Positions 37,565 to 47,099 of a stretch of 64,000 nucleotides of DNA are shown piece by piece. Numbering within the stretch: position 1 is the stretch's first letter; each line of letters begins with the position of its first letter. The position numbers were made by a program, and so were the translations under genes. This DNA is from Strigamia acuminata (taxonomy: Eukaryota; Arthropoda; Chilopoda; Geophilomorpha; Linotaeniidae). The notes beneath the pieces were generated by a model. The model saw nothing but the letters and a program-made list of their open reading frames with translations. It did no database searches and had not been told where the DNA came from. Where the stretch lies: contig OX442314.1 of NCBI GenBank assembly GCA_949358305.1, forward strand, positions 20,701,060 through 20,765,059, written 5' to 3'.

Positions 37565-38914
37565 CCTGCTAAATCGTCGATATTGTGGTCTGATTGAATC
37601 TCAATCCTACGCAACCACATTAGGACTGATCAAGGTAAACCGCTACATAAAAACATTTCAGCAGTTGATTCAACCGCCTATCTAAAGGATTATCTGTGTT
37701 TAGACGTAAGAACACATTGGAAACTACTTTCCACTCACATTGCTGCATCTTGATTAGTTCGAAAGACTTCCCTTTGATCGGTGCTCACACATCGTGCCAA
37801 ACAACCAGAATCGTTTTTCCGCCACAGTCATTTTATGAATTACATCATTTCCTTATTTCTATGTCTTATTCCTTCTGGCTGTAATTGTTTTATGATTTCA
37901 AGAATGCTTCATTTGCGTGGCAATCAGCTATACAGACGAACATCATGTAAAATAGCTTGCAAAAATCGCATATTTGACCTTTTGTGTCACCCCAAAACAC
38001 TTTTTGTACTAACAAAAGTTAGGAAAAAAATCATATTCTAATGAGACACTACTAAGTAAGTAAATTTCCTAAAGAATATCTAAATAAAAGTTGTAAACTT
38101 TCGATTAAAGCTATCATTTGAAATTTAATGGTCCTCACTGCAATAAACTTTTAATCCTATTCAAATAGCACAACTTCCAAATGCTTTTATTATGCCAATA
38201 AATAAATACCATTCACATCTTCTTCTCATACAGCAGTCACCCCATCCCAAACAAAAAAAAAAGAAGAAGAAAAAAAAACCCCTACAGTATTTCCATCGCA
38301 TCAAAAACATGCACAAAATGCAATAAAAATGCACATGTGTTTTTACGATATTGAAAACCTCTAAAACGCAGATCAGCACTCCAATTTTATTGTTATCAAT
38401 TTTTTCATTCGTCGTCTCAAAACATATTTTTTTCCGTTTGTCTTTCTAATTTTAAACTAGACAAAGCCAAACACAAGAATATAAATAAAGCATCGTTTGC
38501 ATACGGAAAAAGTCATTAAAAACAATGACGTCAATTCACAACACAGAATGGAAATGTGCCCATTTGGACGCCTGCACCGGAAGTCAAGGCCCATAACTAA
38601 TGCGGGAGCCGTGAGGCTCAACTTCCTTCATTAGTTATCTTCAAGGGGCTCAATTGTGGCCATTCTCATGCTAAAAGTGTTTTCAGTCCGCATTATTGAA
38701 ATGGATCATGTGACCACTTCACTCGCTCATTACTCAACCCCAACTCGACTACCATTTTCGACCTAAATTTAGATTTATTTCCACCAATTCTCTCTCTGGG
38801 AGGATTAACACTTCCACTGTTTTACAACACAAAAACACTTTTGTAATGAATCAAAGGTTAAATACCCTGTTTTGCATAATCAATGGTTTAAACAACACTT
38901 AAAAGCTCTTTTCA
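37565..38914. other. AT-rich DNA, no gene recognised
   Basis: Contains a perfect CRE TGACGTCA at 38,526-38,533 and a TCATGTGA E-box-like site at 38,706-38,713, within a GC-richer patch of about 38,520-38,760. No exon was identified. Confidence 0.4.
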
Positions 38915-38942
38915 GTCAGTAACGTACGTGCATGTTAAAACA

Positions 38943-39499
38943 AGCTGGGATTTGTAATGCAGGGAAGCATTACATATTAGACTTCTAAACCCTGTCCTTT
39001 TGTCCCTAAATAAAACACCGAAATAAAAGAAAAGTAATTTAAAAAAAAAAAAAATTTTTTTTTTTTGCCAATATAAAGCAACAACAAACAAAATCCCACC
39101 AAAATTTGAAATGATATGCTGCGGAATTGTTGCATCCGGGGTTTGCTACAATCGGGAAATAAATCGCGCGGAAAACGTATCGCAACGTATGGCTCACGGG
39201 ATCCGCCAGGTGGCGCTAGTACAATGTTACAACTTCCTGTGCAGGACGGAAGTAGTATTATTAGACGGCTAAAAGTGCACTAAAACCGGTTTATTAATTC
39301 AACCGGAGGTCCGAGAAATCTGAAAATACCTTACAATACTAATATAAGCATGCTGAATTTAATGCCGTTGTCCGTTTTGCTCTAGCTGCTATAGTTTTTG
39401 CGGAATCGTTGACGACGGACGGACGGACGGACGGACGGACGGACGGACAGACAGACAGAACCGTTTCATGAGACTTTCTAAACATCAGGTTTAGAAGTC
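38943..39499. mobile_element. 557-bp insertion, possible DNA transposon
   Basis: It sits in the middle of an older repeat and is bordered by TAAAACA on both sides (38,936-38,942 and 39,500-39,506), a probable 7-bp target duplication. TTAGACTTCTAAACC (38,977-38,991) and GGTTTAGAAGTCTAA (39,488-39,502) are exact inverted repeats, close to but not exactly at both borders. Other features are a perfect 8-bp-stem hairpin TGTAATGC...GCATTACA (about 38,953-38,974) and a GGAC/AGAC tandem run. It has no coding capacity; the class is unresolved. Confidence 0.55.
39415..39459. repeat. (GGAC)n followed by (AGAC)n microsatellite
   Basis: About eight GGAC units pass directly into three AGAC units, inside the 557-bp insertion. 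Confidence 0.95.
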
Positions 39500-39669
39500 T
39501 AAAACAGCGAAACACTGATTTATTACAAATCAAACAAGATGGCGAACAATGGAAGTTTACGGTAGTCAATCCGTAAACCCCTTACAGTAACGGGGTGCCC
39601 CCTTACGATACGGAAGTAAACTGAAAGTCACAGCCCTTAAAAAAAATTAAATTCTGAAATTAACCCTTG

Positions 39670-39801
39670 TGTGAGCGATAGCTCCCCCTGGGGGTCATTT
39701 CGAGACTTGTTCTATCTTTTGTATGATTGGTTCTAGGTTTTATGAATAAATCAGTCTAGTTTAGACAATCATCTTGATCGGTTGTCTTTATCATTCTCAC
39801 A
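39670..39801 (+). repeat. 5' LTR
   Basis: 132 bp, TG...CA ends with a 6-bp terminal inverted repeat TGTGAG/CTCACA, identical to the 3' LTR. It contains a CCCCCTGGGGG palindrome near the start and an AATAAA polyadenylation signal in TATGAATAAATC. No strong TATA box is seen. Confidence 0.95.
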
Positions 39802-39819
39802 TGGCGCAGTCGACATAAA
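39802..39819 (+). other. Primer-binding site
   Basis: TGGCGCAGTCGACATAAA abuts the LTR with no spacer. TGG pairs with the CCA end of a tRNA. TGGCGCAGTCG-type sites occur in several animal gypsy-like elements, but the matching tRNA is not determined here. Confidence 0.8.
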
Positions 39820-40102
39820 AAGACTTTGGGGAAGGTGAAATAGTTGAAACAGTTGGAAATTGATGACGGCGATTTGGATGAAGAGCGCGTGGGCTTAACA
39901 TTTTCGAAAATCGAGTTGCGGAGAAATTTGGGGACGGAGACGAAGGAGACGACGCGCGTTACACGTGGAAAACGTCCAGATAACGTTCGATTTGGAGACG
40001 GAGACGTATATAAGCAGTTGAAAAGTTGTTGGTGATCATTGTCGGTGGTTGACGAGATCGGTGATTGTTGTTGAAAATTTTGCGAAACACGTGGCGGACG
40101 TA
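39820..40102 (+). other. Leader of the LTR element
   Basis: About 280 nt between the PBS and the first in-frame ATG. It includes an open frame without ATG (39,844-40,035), offset by one frame from gag, with gag-like codon use, and an out-of-frame upstream ATG at 39,861. The gag frame itself opens only after a stop at 40,019-40,021. Packaging signals would be expected here but cannot be recognised. Confidence 0.5.
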
Positions 40103-42544
40103 ATGGCGGAAAATTTGGCGGTAATTTTGCAGGGATGTCGTTCGTCGCTTTTGTCCGTCGTCGAGGACGTCCTGAACGTATTCACGGTGACGATTTTGAA
40201 AGGAGAAATCGACAGGCGCGGATTGGAATCGACGAGCAATTTGAAGCAAGACTTGATGTCGGTACTTTTGCAAAATAACAAGGAAATCGTTGCGTTTGAG
40301 GCGGCGGAGGCGGAGAGAATCGCGGCGGAGAAGTTGGTGGAAGACGATGCGGAGATCGTAGAGAAAACGTCAGCGGAGGAATTGGCGAAAGAAAGGTTGG
40401 AGGCGGAGAAACTGGAAGCGGAGGAGGCGGCACGTCCGGCCGGCGGAAGTGGGGCATCGTCCGCCGAATTGATGGTTTTTCAAATGGCCGAGATGATGAA
40501 GATGTTGATGCGGGACAAGTCGGAGACGGCGGCGCGTAATGCGGAAACAGAGGCGCGTAATGCGGAGAAGGAGACGCGGAATTCGGAGTTGTTGGCACAA
40601 AATACTTTGGTGATGAACCGCCTCATCGCGTCCCAGTGTTCGCAGACGGGTCCCGCGACCACGGTGGTGCAGATGCACTCAACCGTCGACACCGTAAAAG
40701 CCATATCCTCTTTTTCGGGCGACGATAAGGAGAACGTGCATTCGTGGGTGAAGGAGGTAAAACGCGTGGCGAAGCTTTCGGCCTGGACGGACGATCTGAC
40801 GCTATTGAACGCAGCAACGAGGCTAGAAGGTCACGCCAGCGACTGGCAGAAGACTGAAGGAAAGAAAATATCGAGTTTGGAGGGCTGGATGTGGGCTCTA
40901 GAAGATAGATTTAAGTGCCGCATGAACTTGAACGAATTCTTTGAAATGCAAAAGAAAAGAAAACTGGAAGCATCGGAGACGATCGTTCATTACATTTATT
41001 CAAAGAACACTTTACTAGAGCGTTGTGCGAGCCGTATAAGTGAATCGGATCGAGTGTCGATGATTTTGGGCGGAATTGGCGAGGAGTTGGTGTCGTTTCC
41101 GTTGGCATCTGGCAACATCGGTTCGGTTGAGGAGCTTTTACATCGCGCGAGGGGTTTGGACGGGGCGAGAAAAGTGAAGACAACGGACAAAAATAGTAGT
41201 AACGTCGAAGTTAAACGAGCAGCGGAGGACGTGGTGAGGGAATCGACGAAGGAAGCATTTTCGGCGGCGTCGACGAACAAGAACTCACAACGTCACGTGC
41301 AATATAGATACGGGATGGATAAATCTACTCTCACGTGTTTTAAGTGCGGTAAGATCGGACACGTGTCTTTCGACTGTTTGTTGGCAAGTGCGGGAGCAGT
41401 TACGACGGAGAAAACGCCGGAGAAGGTTATAGCTTGTGTTGTCAAGACGAGGAAACCGGAGATGAATTTGACGGTCGTTGCGTGTAGTGTGGAGGAGTTT
41501 GACACGGACGTTGAGGCGCTGATTGATCCGGGCGCAAACTTGACAATTATCGACGGCAGATTTTTGAAAGACAATACGGAATTAAGAGCGAATAGATCGG
41601 GGGCCAGTTTTCATTCCGTCAATGGCCCGTTGGAGATCGATGGATTTCTCGACATTTCGTTTCGTATTGGCGATATTCAATCGAGAATGAGGAATGTAGC
41701 AGTGTCGTCAGGTTTACCTTTTCCTATCATCGTAGGCACAGACTGGCGTAGGCAAGAAGGTCTGAGGCTGATTTTGGAACCGAATGGCGACATGAATGTT
41801 TCAAGAGATCGCAGCAAGGTTCGGACTGTTGGTTGCGCAATATTCGAGAAAGAGGCGAACCGAGAAAACGTGTGTTTGTCACTGGTCGTGGAATATGACA
41901 AGATTTTGGACGTAGCAGACGACGACAAGGACGGAGAAGTTGACGAATTTGAAAAAAACGATCAAGTTGAAAACGAAAATGGCATTTTTGACAACAACGA
42001 CGAAGAATTTGTTGAAAACGACGACGATCTTGGCGTGGAATGCGGGAAGGAGAACTTAGAACTTGACGTTACGAAAATCGAGCTAGTTGCGATCGTAGAA
42101 AATGTGAATTTGGGAGAGGACAGATCAAAATTCGACGAAACGGTTTCGGGGTTCAATGAAGTTGACGCGAAATATGGTGAGGAACACGACGAGAAAGGCG
42201 AGGAACACGATAAGAATGAGGCGAATGAAAATGAAGACGAATCGAGTCACAAGGGCAAGATTGTACGAGAAAATTTGGAGCCGGGCTGGCTGGAGGACCT
42301 GGAGCTTAAGAGATATTTTGCCGAAGAACAGGAAAAGACTTTGACGGGAGAGACGGACTCGACAAAGATGAGCGAGGAGTTATCGGAGGCTTGTTGTGCA
42401 TTAGAAAATCGCATTGTATCGAAATTGTTGAATTTTTTGTTTTGTTGTCGAGGGCGACAACCCAAAAAGGGGGGTCGTGTGAGCGATAGCTCCCCCTGGG
42501 GGTCATTTCGAGACTTGTTCTATCTTTTGTATGATTGGTTCTAG
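40103..42544 (+). CDS. gag-pro: Gag-protease polyprotein of LTR retrotransposon
   Basis: 813 codons from ATG 40,103. Residues of about 60-165 are Ala/Glu/Lys/Arg-rich with coiled-coil character (repeated A-E-x and RNAE units). Residues 195-360 are a Retrotrans_gag capsid-like domain (ISSFSGDD...W, later LEGWMWALEDRF). A zinc knuckle follows with Cys412, Cys415, His420 and Cys425 (CX2CX4HX4C), which binds RNA. The aspartic protease is at about 455-565 with catalytic Asp475 in LIDPGANLTII and a C-terminal IIVGTDW motif (545-548). DPGA replaces the usual D(S/T)GA, as in some Ty3/gypsy proteases. Residues 605-715 are strongly acidic and match no domain I know. The last 21 codons lie inside the 3' LTR. 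GC content is far above the flanks. No RT follows in any frame. Confidence 0.92.
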   Translation: MAENLAVILQGCRSSLLSVVEDVLNVFTVTILKGEIDRRGLESTSNLKQDLMSVLLQNNKEIVAFEAAEAERIAAEKLVEDDAEIVEKTSAEELAKERLEAEKLEAEEAARPAGGSGASSAELMVFQMAEMMKMLMRDKSETAARNAETEARNAEKETRNSELLAQNTLVMNRLIASQCSQTGPATTVVQMHSTVDTVKAISSFSGDDKENVHSWVKEVKRVAKLSAWTDDLTLLNAATRLEGHASDWQKTEGKKISSLEGWMWALEDRFKCRMNLNEFFEMQKKRKLEASETIVHYIYSKNTLLERCASRISESDRVSMILGGIGEELVSFPLASGNIGSVEELLHRARGLDGARKVKTTDKNSSNVEVKRAAEDVVRESTKEAFSAASTNKNSQRHVQYRYGMDKSTLTCFKCGKIGHVSFDCLLASAGAVTTEKTPEKVIACVVKTRKPEMNLTVVACSVEEFDTDVEALIDPGANLTIIDGRFLKDNTELRANRSGASFHSVNGPLEIDGFLDISFRIGDIQSRMRNVAVSSGLPFPIIVGTDWRRQEGLRLILEPNGDMNVSRDRSKVRTVGCAIFEKEANRENVCLSLVVEYDKILDVADDDKDGEVDEFEKNDQVENENGIFDNNDEEFVENDDDLGVECGKENLELDVTKIELVAIVENVNLGEDRSKFDETVSGFNEVDAKYGEEHDEKGEEHDKNEANENEDESSHKGKIVRENLEPGWLEDLELKRYFAEEQEKTLTGETDSTKMSEELSEACCALENRIVSKLLNFLFCCRGRQPKKGGRVSDSSPWGSFRDLFYLLYDWF
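42464..42474 (+). other. Polypurine tract
   Basis: AAAAAGGGGGG, three bases before the 3' LTR, is the plus-strand primer site. It is translated as part of the ORF (PKKGGR). Confidence 0.85.
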
Positions 42545-42609
42545 GTTTTATGAATAAATCAGTCTAGTTTAGACAATCATCTTGATCGGTTGTCTTTATC
42601 ATTCTCACA
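42478..42609 (+). repeat. 3' LTR
   Basis: Identical to the 5' LTR across all 132 bp. It encodes the final 21 residues and the TAG stop of the Gag-protease ORF. Confidence 0.95.
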
Positions 42610-42614
42610 CCTTG

Positions 42615-44060
42615 AATGCTAAACATTAACGACACATTAAACAAATGGAGATATAAATCGTGAGGTATGGGAGAATGTCAAGGATGTTTAGTGGCTTATT
42701 GCATTCATTATTTATACAAAATTATAAAGGCAAAATATGTCCTCTACGTCGTGTGTTGAAATTTTTCACCCGTTGACAAACATCGATTTTTTTTCTCTTT
42801 CTACTAAAAAAAAAAAAATTCTTTCCTTTTATTTATTTTATTTAAATCCTATATAATATTTGACCCGCAATTTCCTACCCCTTGGCATTTTCAATCTAAC
42901 TGCGTGTCATAATGCCATTTGCAAACACCAAACAGCGTGCAAGTTGCCGCTTTTATATCTTGACTGAACATGCTAGTTGTTATCAGCACCAGCAAATTGT
43001 AGCAGCGCTTTTGCTAATAGATTTAGGAGGTGTGGACAAATGACCACACAGTCATGCATCCCTGTTGATTTTCAACGTCGGGTTAATGACAACAACAATT
43101 TTTCTAAAAAAAAAAAAAACTAATAAAACAAAGTACTATTTTTATCGTCCTTATCCACTTATGTCAAAATGTCTCAACTGGTTCCACTTGTGTATATCAT
43201 CTTTTATTTTTGAAATGTTTTTAAAAATATTTCTCCTCAGCCTTAAAGCCCAAACTAACTTCTTTCAATGAATTTCCCAAACAATTTCTATTCTCAACGC
43301 CTCACAATAAGTTTAGCATTCATAACTCACTAACTTTCTCAAATTACATGAAAAAAAAATTGCATTCAAATCTGTGATTTCCAGTCCATGTTTCCCTTGT
43401 AAGCACTAAACCGAGTACTGCAAACAAAATCCACTTAACCACATTCATCAACAAACACAAGTTCAAGTTAATTAACCTTTGAAAGCATTTTGAGCAAGAA
43501 ATGGTTTTACAACATCTTCTATTGCCAACACCTTGCAAAACTTAATCCCCAACAACAAGACACAAATTAAAGAGAATAATCTTCAAACGTGCTTATGTGC
43601 TTGCAGATTACCATCAAATCAAAACAAAAATAGCCCTTGTCTTTAACTTTATTTCCGCTCTCTCTTTCTCTTTTCTTTCAAGTATCTGATGCACTTTTCG
43701 AGTAAAGCACAGAAACATCCAGACAGATATCACGGAAGAGGAACCACCTGCAACTTCTCACAAACATTTGCAAAGACGCCGACATTCCTTATTGATTTTG
43801 ATCGGTTTCATCCCTTAAAAGAAATAAGACAATTTACGAGAGAAGAAAAAAATAAAGAGAAAAAAAATCATCTCATTTTATCACTTTTACAGATCAAATT
43901 TACTCTTTTTTTTTTAATGGATCTGACAACTTGTGCAACTTATTTCAAATGTGAAGTCACAAAGTAGGGAGTGGATGAAGTCAAGGAAAAAATAATTTTA
44001 ATTTCCTGTGATGGAAAAATCAATTTCGTGTATGAAGCTGAAAAAGTTAAAACTAAAAAC
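42615..44060. other. AT-rich DNA, no gene recognised
   Basis: Only short low-complexity frames; nothing recognised. Confidence 0.5.
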
Positions 44061-44061
44061 T

Positions 44062-44220
44062 AGGCGCACGTAAGCACGCTTAACTTGGCAGTTAGAAATA
44101 CATTTTGTTGTTTAACATCGTGCGCATGCCCACTGCGACTGAAAACGGACTAAATCGGCCGCCATTTTTGAAATTAGTTGGCGGCAATCAATTTTTTTAA
44201 AAAAATCTAAATGACTGTTT
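44062..44220 (+). mobile_element. TIR-MITE family copy (GCGCATGC family), diverged
   Basis: Core CATCGTGCGCATGCCCACT, GACTGAAAACGGACTAAATC and GGCCGCCATTTTTGAAATTAG match the other copies. The left end AGGCGCACGTAAG is a weak version of the terminal repeat; the right end is eroded. Confidence 0.55.
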
Positions 44221-44478
44221 TTCAACCGCTCAAGTTACATATAAAAATTAATTCAAATTCAAATTAATTTTTTTTTTAATTTTTTAATTTACATTAACTG
44301 TTTCTGAACATTTATGAAAGAACTACAGGGCTTTTCAAAGTCTTTTGCCACATATGGGATACCCAACACTGAAAATTCCACTTGGTTTTGGCCACTATAG
44401 TAGTTTTCACTCTATTCTGTTGACGTCTTGGCCTTTATTCAATGTCTGAGAGAAGTGATCACCTTCCTAAACTGTCAA

Positions 44479-44800
44479 TCCTGTTGACTGGTCCGTCTAT
44501 TCCCCCACCGCACGCATCTGAGTGGCACCACATTGGCTGTCCCAAGTCAATAACGCTCACTTGGCTATCAAACTCATGGTAGTAGCAAGGACAACTTGAT
44601 GCCGTTCCATTCCTCTCTTGACTCGCATGAATGCGTTTAAGCCAAACTCTACCAACGACTACTATCCCTTTCTTCCTTTGGACGGTCCTGACCGTTTGCC
44701 GTCTTGCGGCAAACCAGACCAACTGGCCTTCTCATCATCCATCTTCAATGACCATGTGCGACCCAATGGTAACACCACTTACAAGACACCTACAAAATAA
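44479..44800 (+). pseudogene. Possible decayed coding remnant, unidentified
   Basis: One plus-strand frame reads protein-like across about 320 nt with two stops: NPVDWSVYSPTARI, stop, VAPHWLSQVNNAHLAIKLMV, later stop, then FKPNSTNDYYPFLPLDGPDR, LPSCGKPDQLAFSSSIF and a terminal TAA at about 44,800. The segment is GC-richer than its surroundings. I do not recognise the family. It may be a dead gene or transposase fragment, or a chance composition effect. Confidence 0.2.
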
Positions 44801-46065
44801 ATCGCCTACTAACGACCACGCTACATAATTAATCTAACGGATCAAATATTTAGTACGAAATCTCAACACCAAACAACAGATGTATGACTCAATCAATTAC
44901 GTCAGCGTGATTATTTCTTTTCTAAAATGTTGTAAAAGTAGAACGCAAATACGCAGCCAACTATACGTTAAATTAAACTAAGTAGGAGATTTATAACCGC
45001 TCGTTCTGTAATTCTGATTTGTGTCTTAGTCCGGCAATGAGCAAAACACTAAATTTGCTTGATAGCTTGTAATTACCCCCACTAAATATTTCCAGCTCAA
45101 AAAATATGGGTAAGGGGAACGGAAAAGAGAGTTAAAATCCAGTGGTGCTTTTAAATTAAGCAAGATTTATTTCAAACTTATGCACCGTGAGTAACAGCTT
45201 GGGCTTTGCTCAAACATGCAGTGCACGGAAAGTCGTCAATTAAATTTCCAAAATTTTCAATTTACTTTACCAGCTCAGCATTGGTTACGGTGCTAAAATC
45301 CAAGAAATTTTTCGCATTAATATCACACACATACACACGCACTCGCCAGCTCTTGTCATAAACTAATTTGGAACATAATTTACAACAGGTGCCACATGGA
45401 GCGTATTTTCATTCAAACTATCAAACTGACTTTACTAATTTCTCCACTTTCTTCATAACAAACAATAAAAATCACAGTAAGCCACTAACATCACCCCAAT
45501 TTCATAATTCCAGCACAAACTTCGTAATTGAATCATCCAATTCTTGCTTTTCTTTGCACAAACTCAATTCAATTCCCCTTTTTTCTAAAAAAAAATTTCT
45601 TTTTTCTCCATTGGTTGAACAAATCTCTAGTCTCGATTTTTTTATATACGTACATTAATGTATAATCCTTAATAACAAAAAGTGTGCCTTATGTTTCTTA
45701 AAAAATTCCACGCTACAGCAACGGGTAGAGACCAGAAAACCAATCGGAGTTTGTTCCTTCGGATGAAAACAGATTATAGATAGAGTTGTAGCCCAAACTG
45801 AGTTAAGAAACATTAGTGCATTGGTCTGTGTGTCGGAAGCAGCGGGAGCTCAATGCGTTTCTCAACCACGGTTATTAATCTTATAGCTATCAACATTTTT
45901 TAAGGGGGAAGAAAACTGAGTTAATGTTTAATTGTGTATGTTACAGGGGCTCGAAATGGAAAATCTCACAAACCGGAACGCCACTTCAAATTTTTTAAAA
46001 AATAAATCGTGCAATTACAAATTCACAAAAAAAAAATTATTACGAACCGGAACACCATTCCAAGG
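44801..46065. other. AT-rich DNA with one weak SINE-like segment
   Basis: No gene recognised apart from the SINE-like segment listed separately. Confidence 0.45.
45812..45867 (+). mobile_element. Possible degenerate tRNA-like SINE segment
   Basis: TTAGTGCATTGGTCTGTG resembles a tRNA D-arm/A-box, and CGGGAGCTCAATGCG, about 30 bp further on, resembles a mutated B box (GGTTCAANTCC). The match is imperfect and the flanks are not recognised. Confidence 0.25.
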
Positions 46066-46180
46066 TACATTCATAAAGTAATTTAGACTGCTCTTCTCAA
46101 TCTTCAAAAATGGTGGCTGATTTAGTCTTTTTTCAGTCACAATGGGCATGCGCACGACATTTAAATAACAAAACAAAGTA
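46066..46180 (-). mobile_element. TIR-MITE family copy (GCGCATGC family), inverted
   Basis: Begins GTACATTCATAAAGTAATTT and contains AAAATGGTGGCTGATTTAGT, then TTCAGTC, GGGCATGCGCACGAC and ATTTAAATAACAAAAC: the family core on the opposite strand. Confidence 0.6.
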
Positions 46181-47011
46181 TTCTCTTCTTTGTTGTTTAC
46201 TTTACTTGACTAATGACTTGACTTTCATTTAAATTTAAAACGCAATAAACTAACCAAAATCTTTTCAATACATATACAGTACGTAGTTAAATAATAATTA
46301 GAAAAAAGCAGCTAATTGAAGATTCAGTACGACGGAAGCTAATGAAAAAGAATGGGAGGGAAAAAAAAACATGTTTCAACTTCCAAATTTTTTCCCCTCG
46401 ATGCAAAACATTTGCATTCATCAACTAAACCTTTTTTCATTCCCTTATTTCTCTTATCCCGTATTTCTTTCTTATACCCCCTAGATGAATTTTTTTCCCT
46501 CTACTTATTCTCCTTCACAAATGAATTTTCATTCCTATCTGCTGACTTGGATTATTTTCCACATGACATAGATTCATAAGACCTTTATTTTGATAGAACA
46601 GAGAGAAAAAGAAGAAATTACAACTCAAGTCAAATTGCAATTTCACCAAACTCAATTCGATCTAATTCCTTTTTCAATCATCACCCACTTTTTTTTTTAA
46701 CTTTCTTCAAAAATTAATTTCGATCGTCTTCACCCTCAAACTTTAATTCATTTCATTTCATTCCAACAGAATTCTATTTCCAAAACGGGTGCAAATTCTT
46801 CCCACAGCACAAAATCAATTAAAAACCACCCCAACACAACCCAACCCAACCCAACCCACCATTTTAAACCCTGCAAAGCACAAACACACAACCTCAACAT
46901 CCACTAAACCCCTTCTATAGCCTGCACACTTCATTTCCCCTTACCTCTTACACCCTAATCAACTTAATTAGCACAAAATCAGGAATCTAAAAACATCCCC
47001 ACTTAACATAC
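46181..47011. other. AT-rich DNA, no gene recognised
   Basis: Contains a short CCCAA tandem at 46,839-46,858; otherwise low-complexity. Confidence 0.5.
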
Positions 47012-47085
47012 CTCACAGGTACTGCGAACAAAAGCACGGAGAGAAGAAAAAGACCAACTACTCGAGAAAAAAAGTCTCTTGCCAT
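47012..47085 (-). CDS. Candidate first exon encoding a signal peptide, phase 2
   Basis: On the minus strand ATG at 47,085 (context AAGAAATGG) opens 24 codons and ends at GTGAG|GTATGT, a good 5' splice site (GT at 47,011-47,010). The peptide has a charged start MARDFFSR and an uninterrupted hydrophobic core VVGLFLLSVLLFAV, then PV: a textbook secretory signal or membrane anchor. The exon ends in phase 2 with AG, the same phase as the candidates at 28.0 and 54.8 kb. It may be the first exon of a secreted protein gene, or a signal-peptide-bearing alternative start of the same gene. No TATA box was recognised. Confidence 0.5.
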
Positions 47086-47099
47086 TTCTTATCTCATTA

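Larger units (their letters stand above)
38915..39640 (+). repeat. Interspersed repeat copy split by a 557-bp insertion
   Basis: The left piece (38,915-38,942) and right piece (39,500-39,640) together match the uninterrupted copy at 9,828-9,990. The copy ends just before the LTR retrotransposon that begins at 39,670. Confidence 0.7.
39670..42609 (+). mobile_element. Intact Gag-protease-only LTR retrotransposon
   Basis: The 2,940-bp element has two identical 132-bp LTRs (39,670-39,801 and 42,478-42,609) that begin TGTGAG and end CTCACA. It is flanked by a perfect 5-bp duplication CCTTG (39,665-39,669 and 42,610-42,614). Directly after the 5' LTR is a primer-binding site starting TGGCGCAGTCGAC; before the 3' LTR is a polypurine tract AAAAAGGGGGG (42,464-42,474). 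One uninterrupted ORF encodes Gag and protease. The element lacks RT, RNase H and integrase. Identical LTRs and the open ORF mean very recent insertion. The protease style and 5-bp duplication place it near Ty3/gypsy elements. It must rely on another element's polymerase and integrase. Confidence 0.95.

Noticed and set aside
40049-40102. Upstream extension of the gag-protease frame beginning at TTG 40,049
   Set aside because: TTG is not a likely start in a eukaryotic element; the first ATG in frame is at 40,103.
40182-40598. Long minus-strand frame rich in Pro/Ser (138 codons) and other minus frames across 39.96-42.47 kb
   Set aside because: They are antisense shadows of the GC-rich gag-protease ORF, driven by its codon bias.
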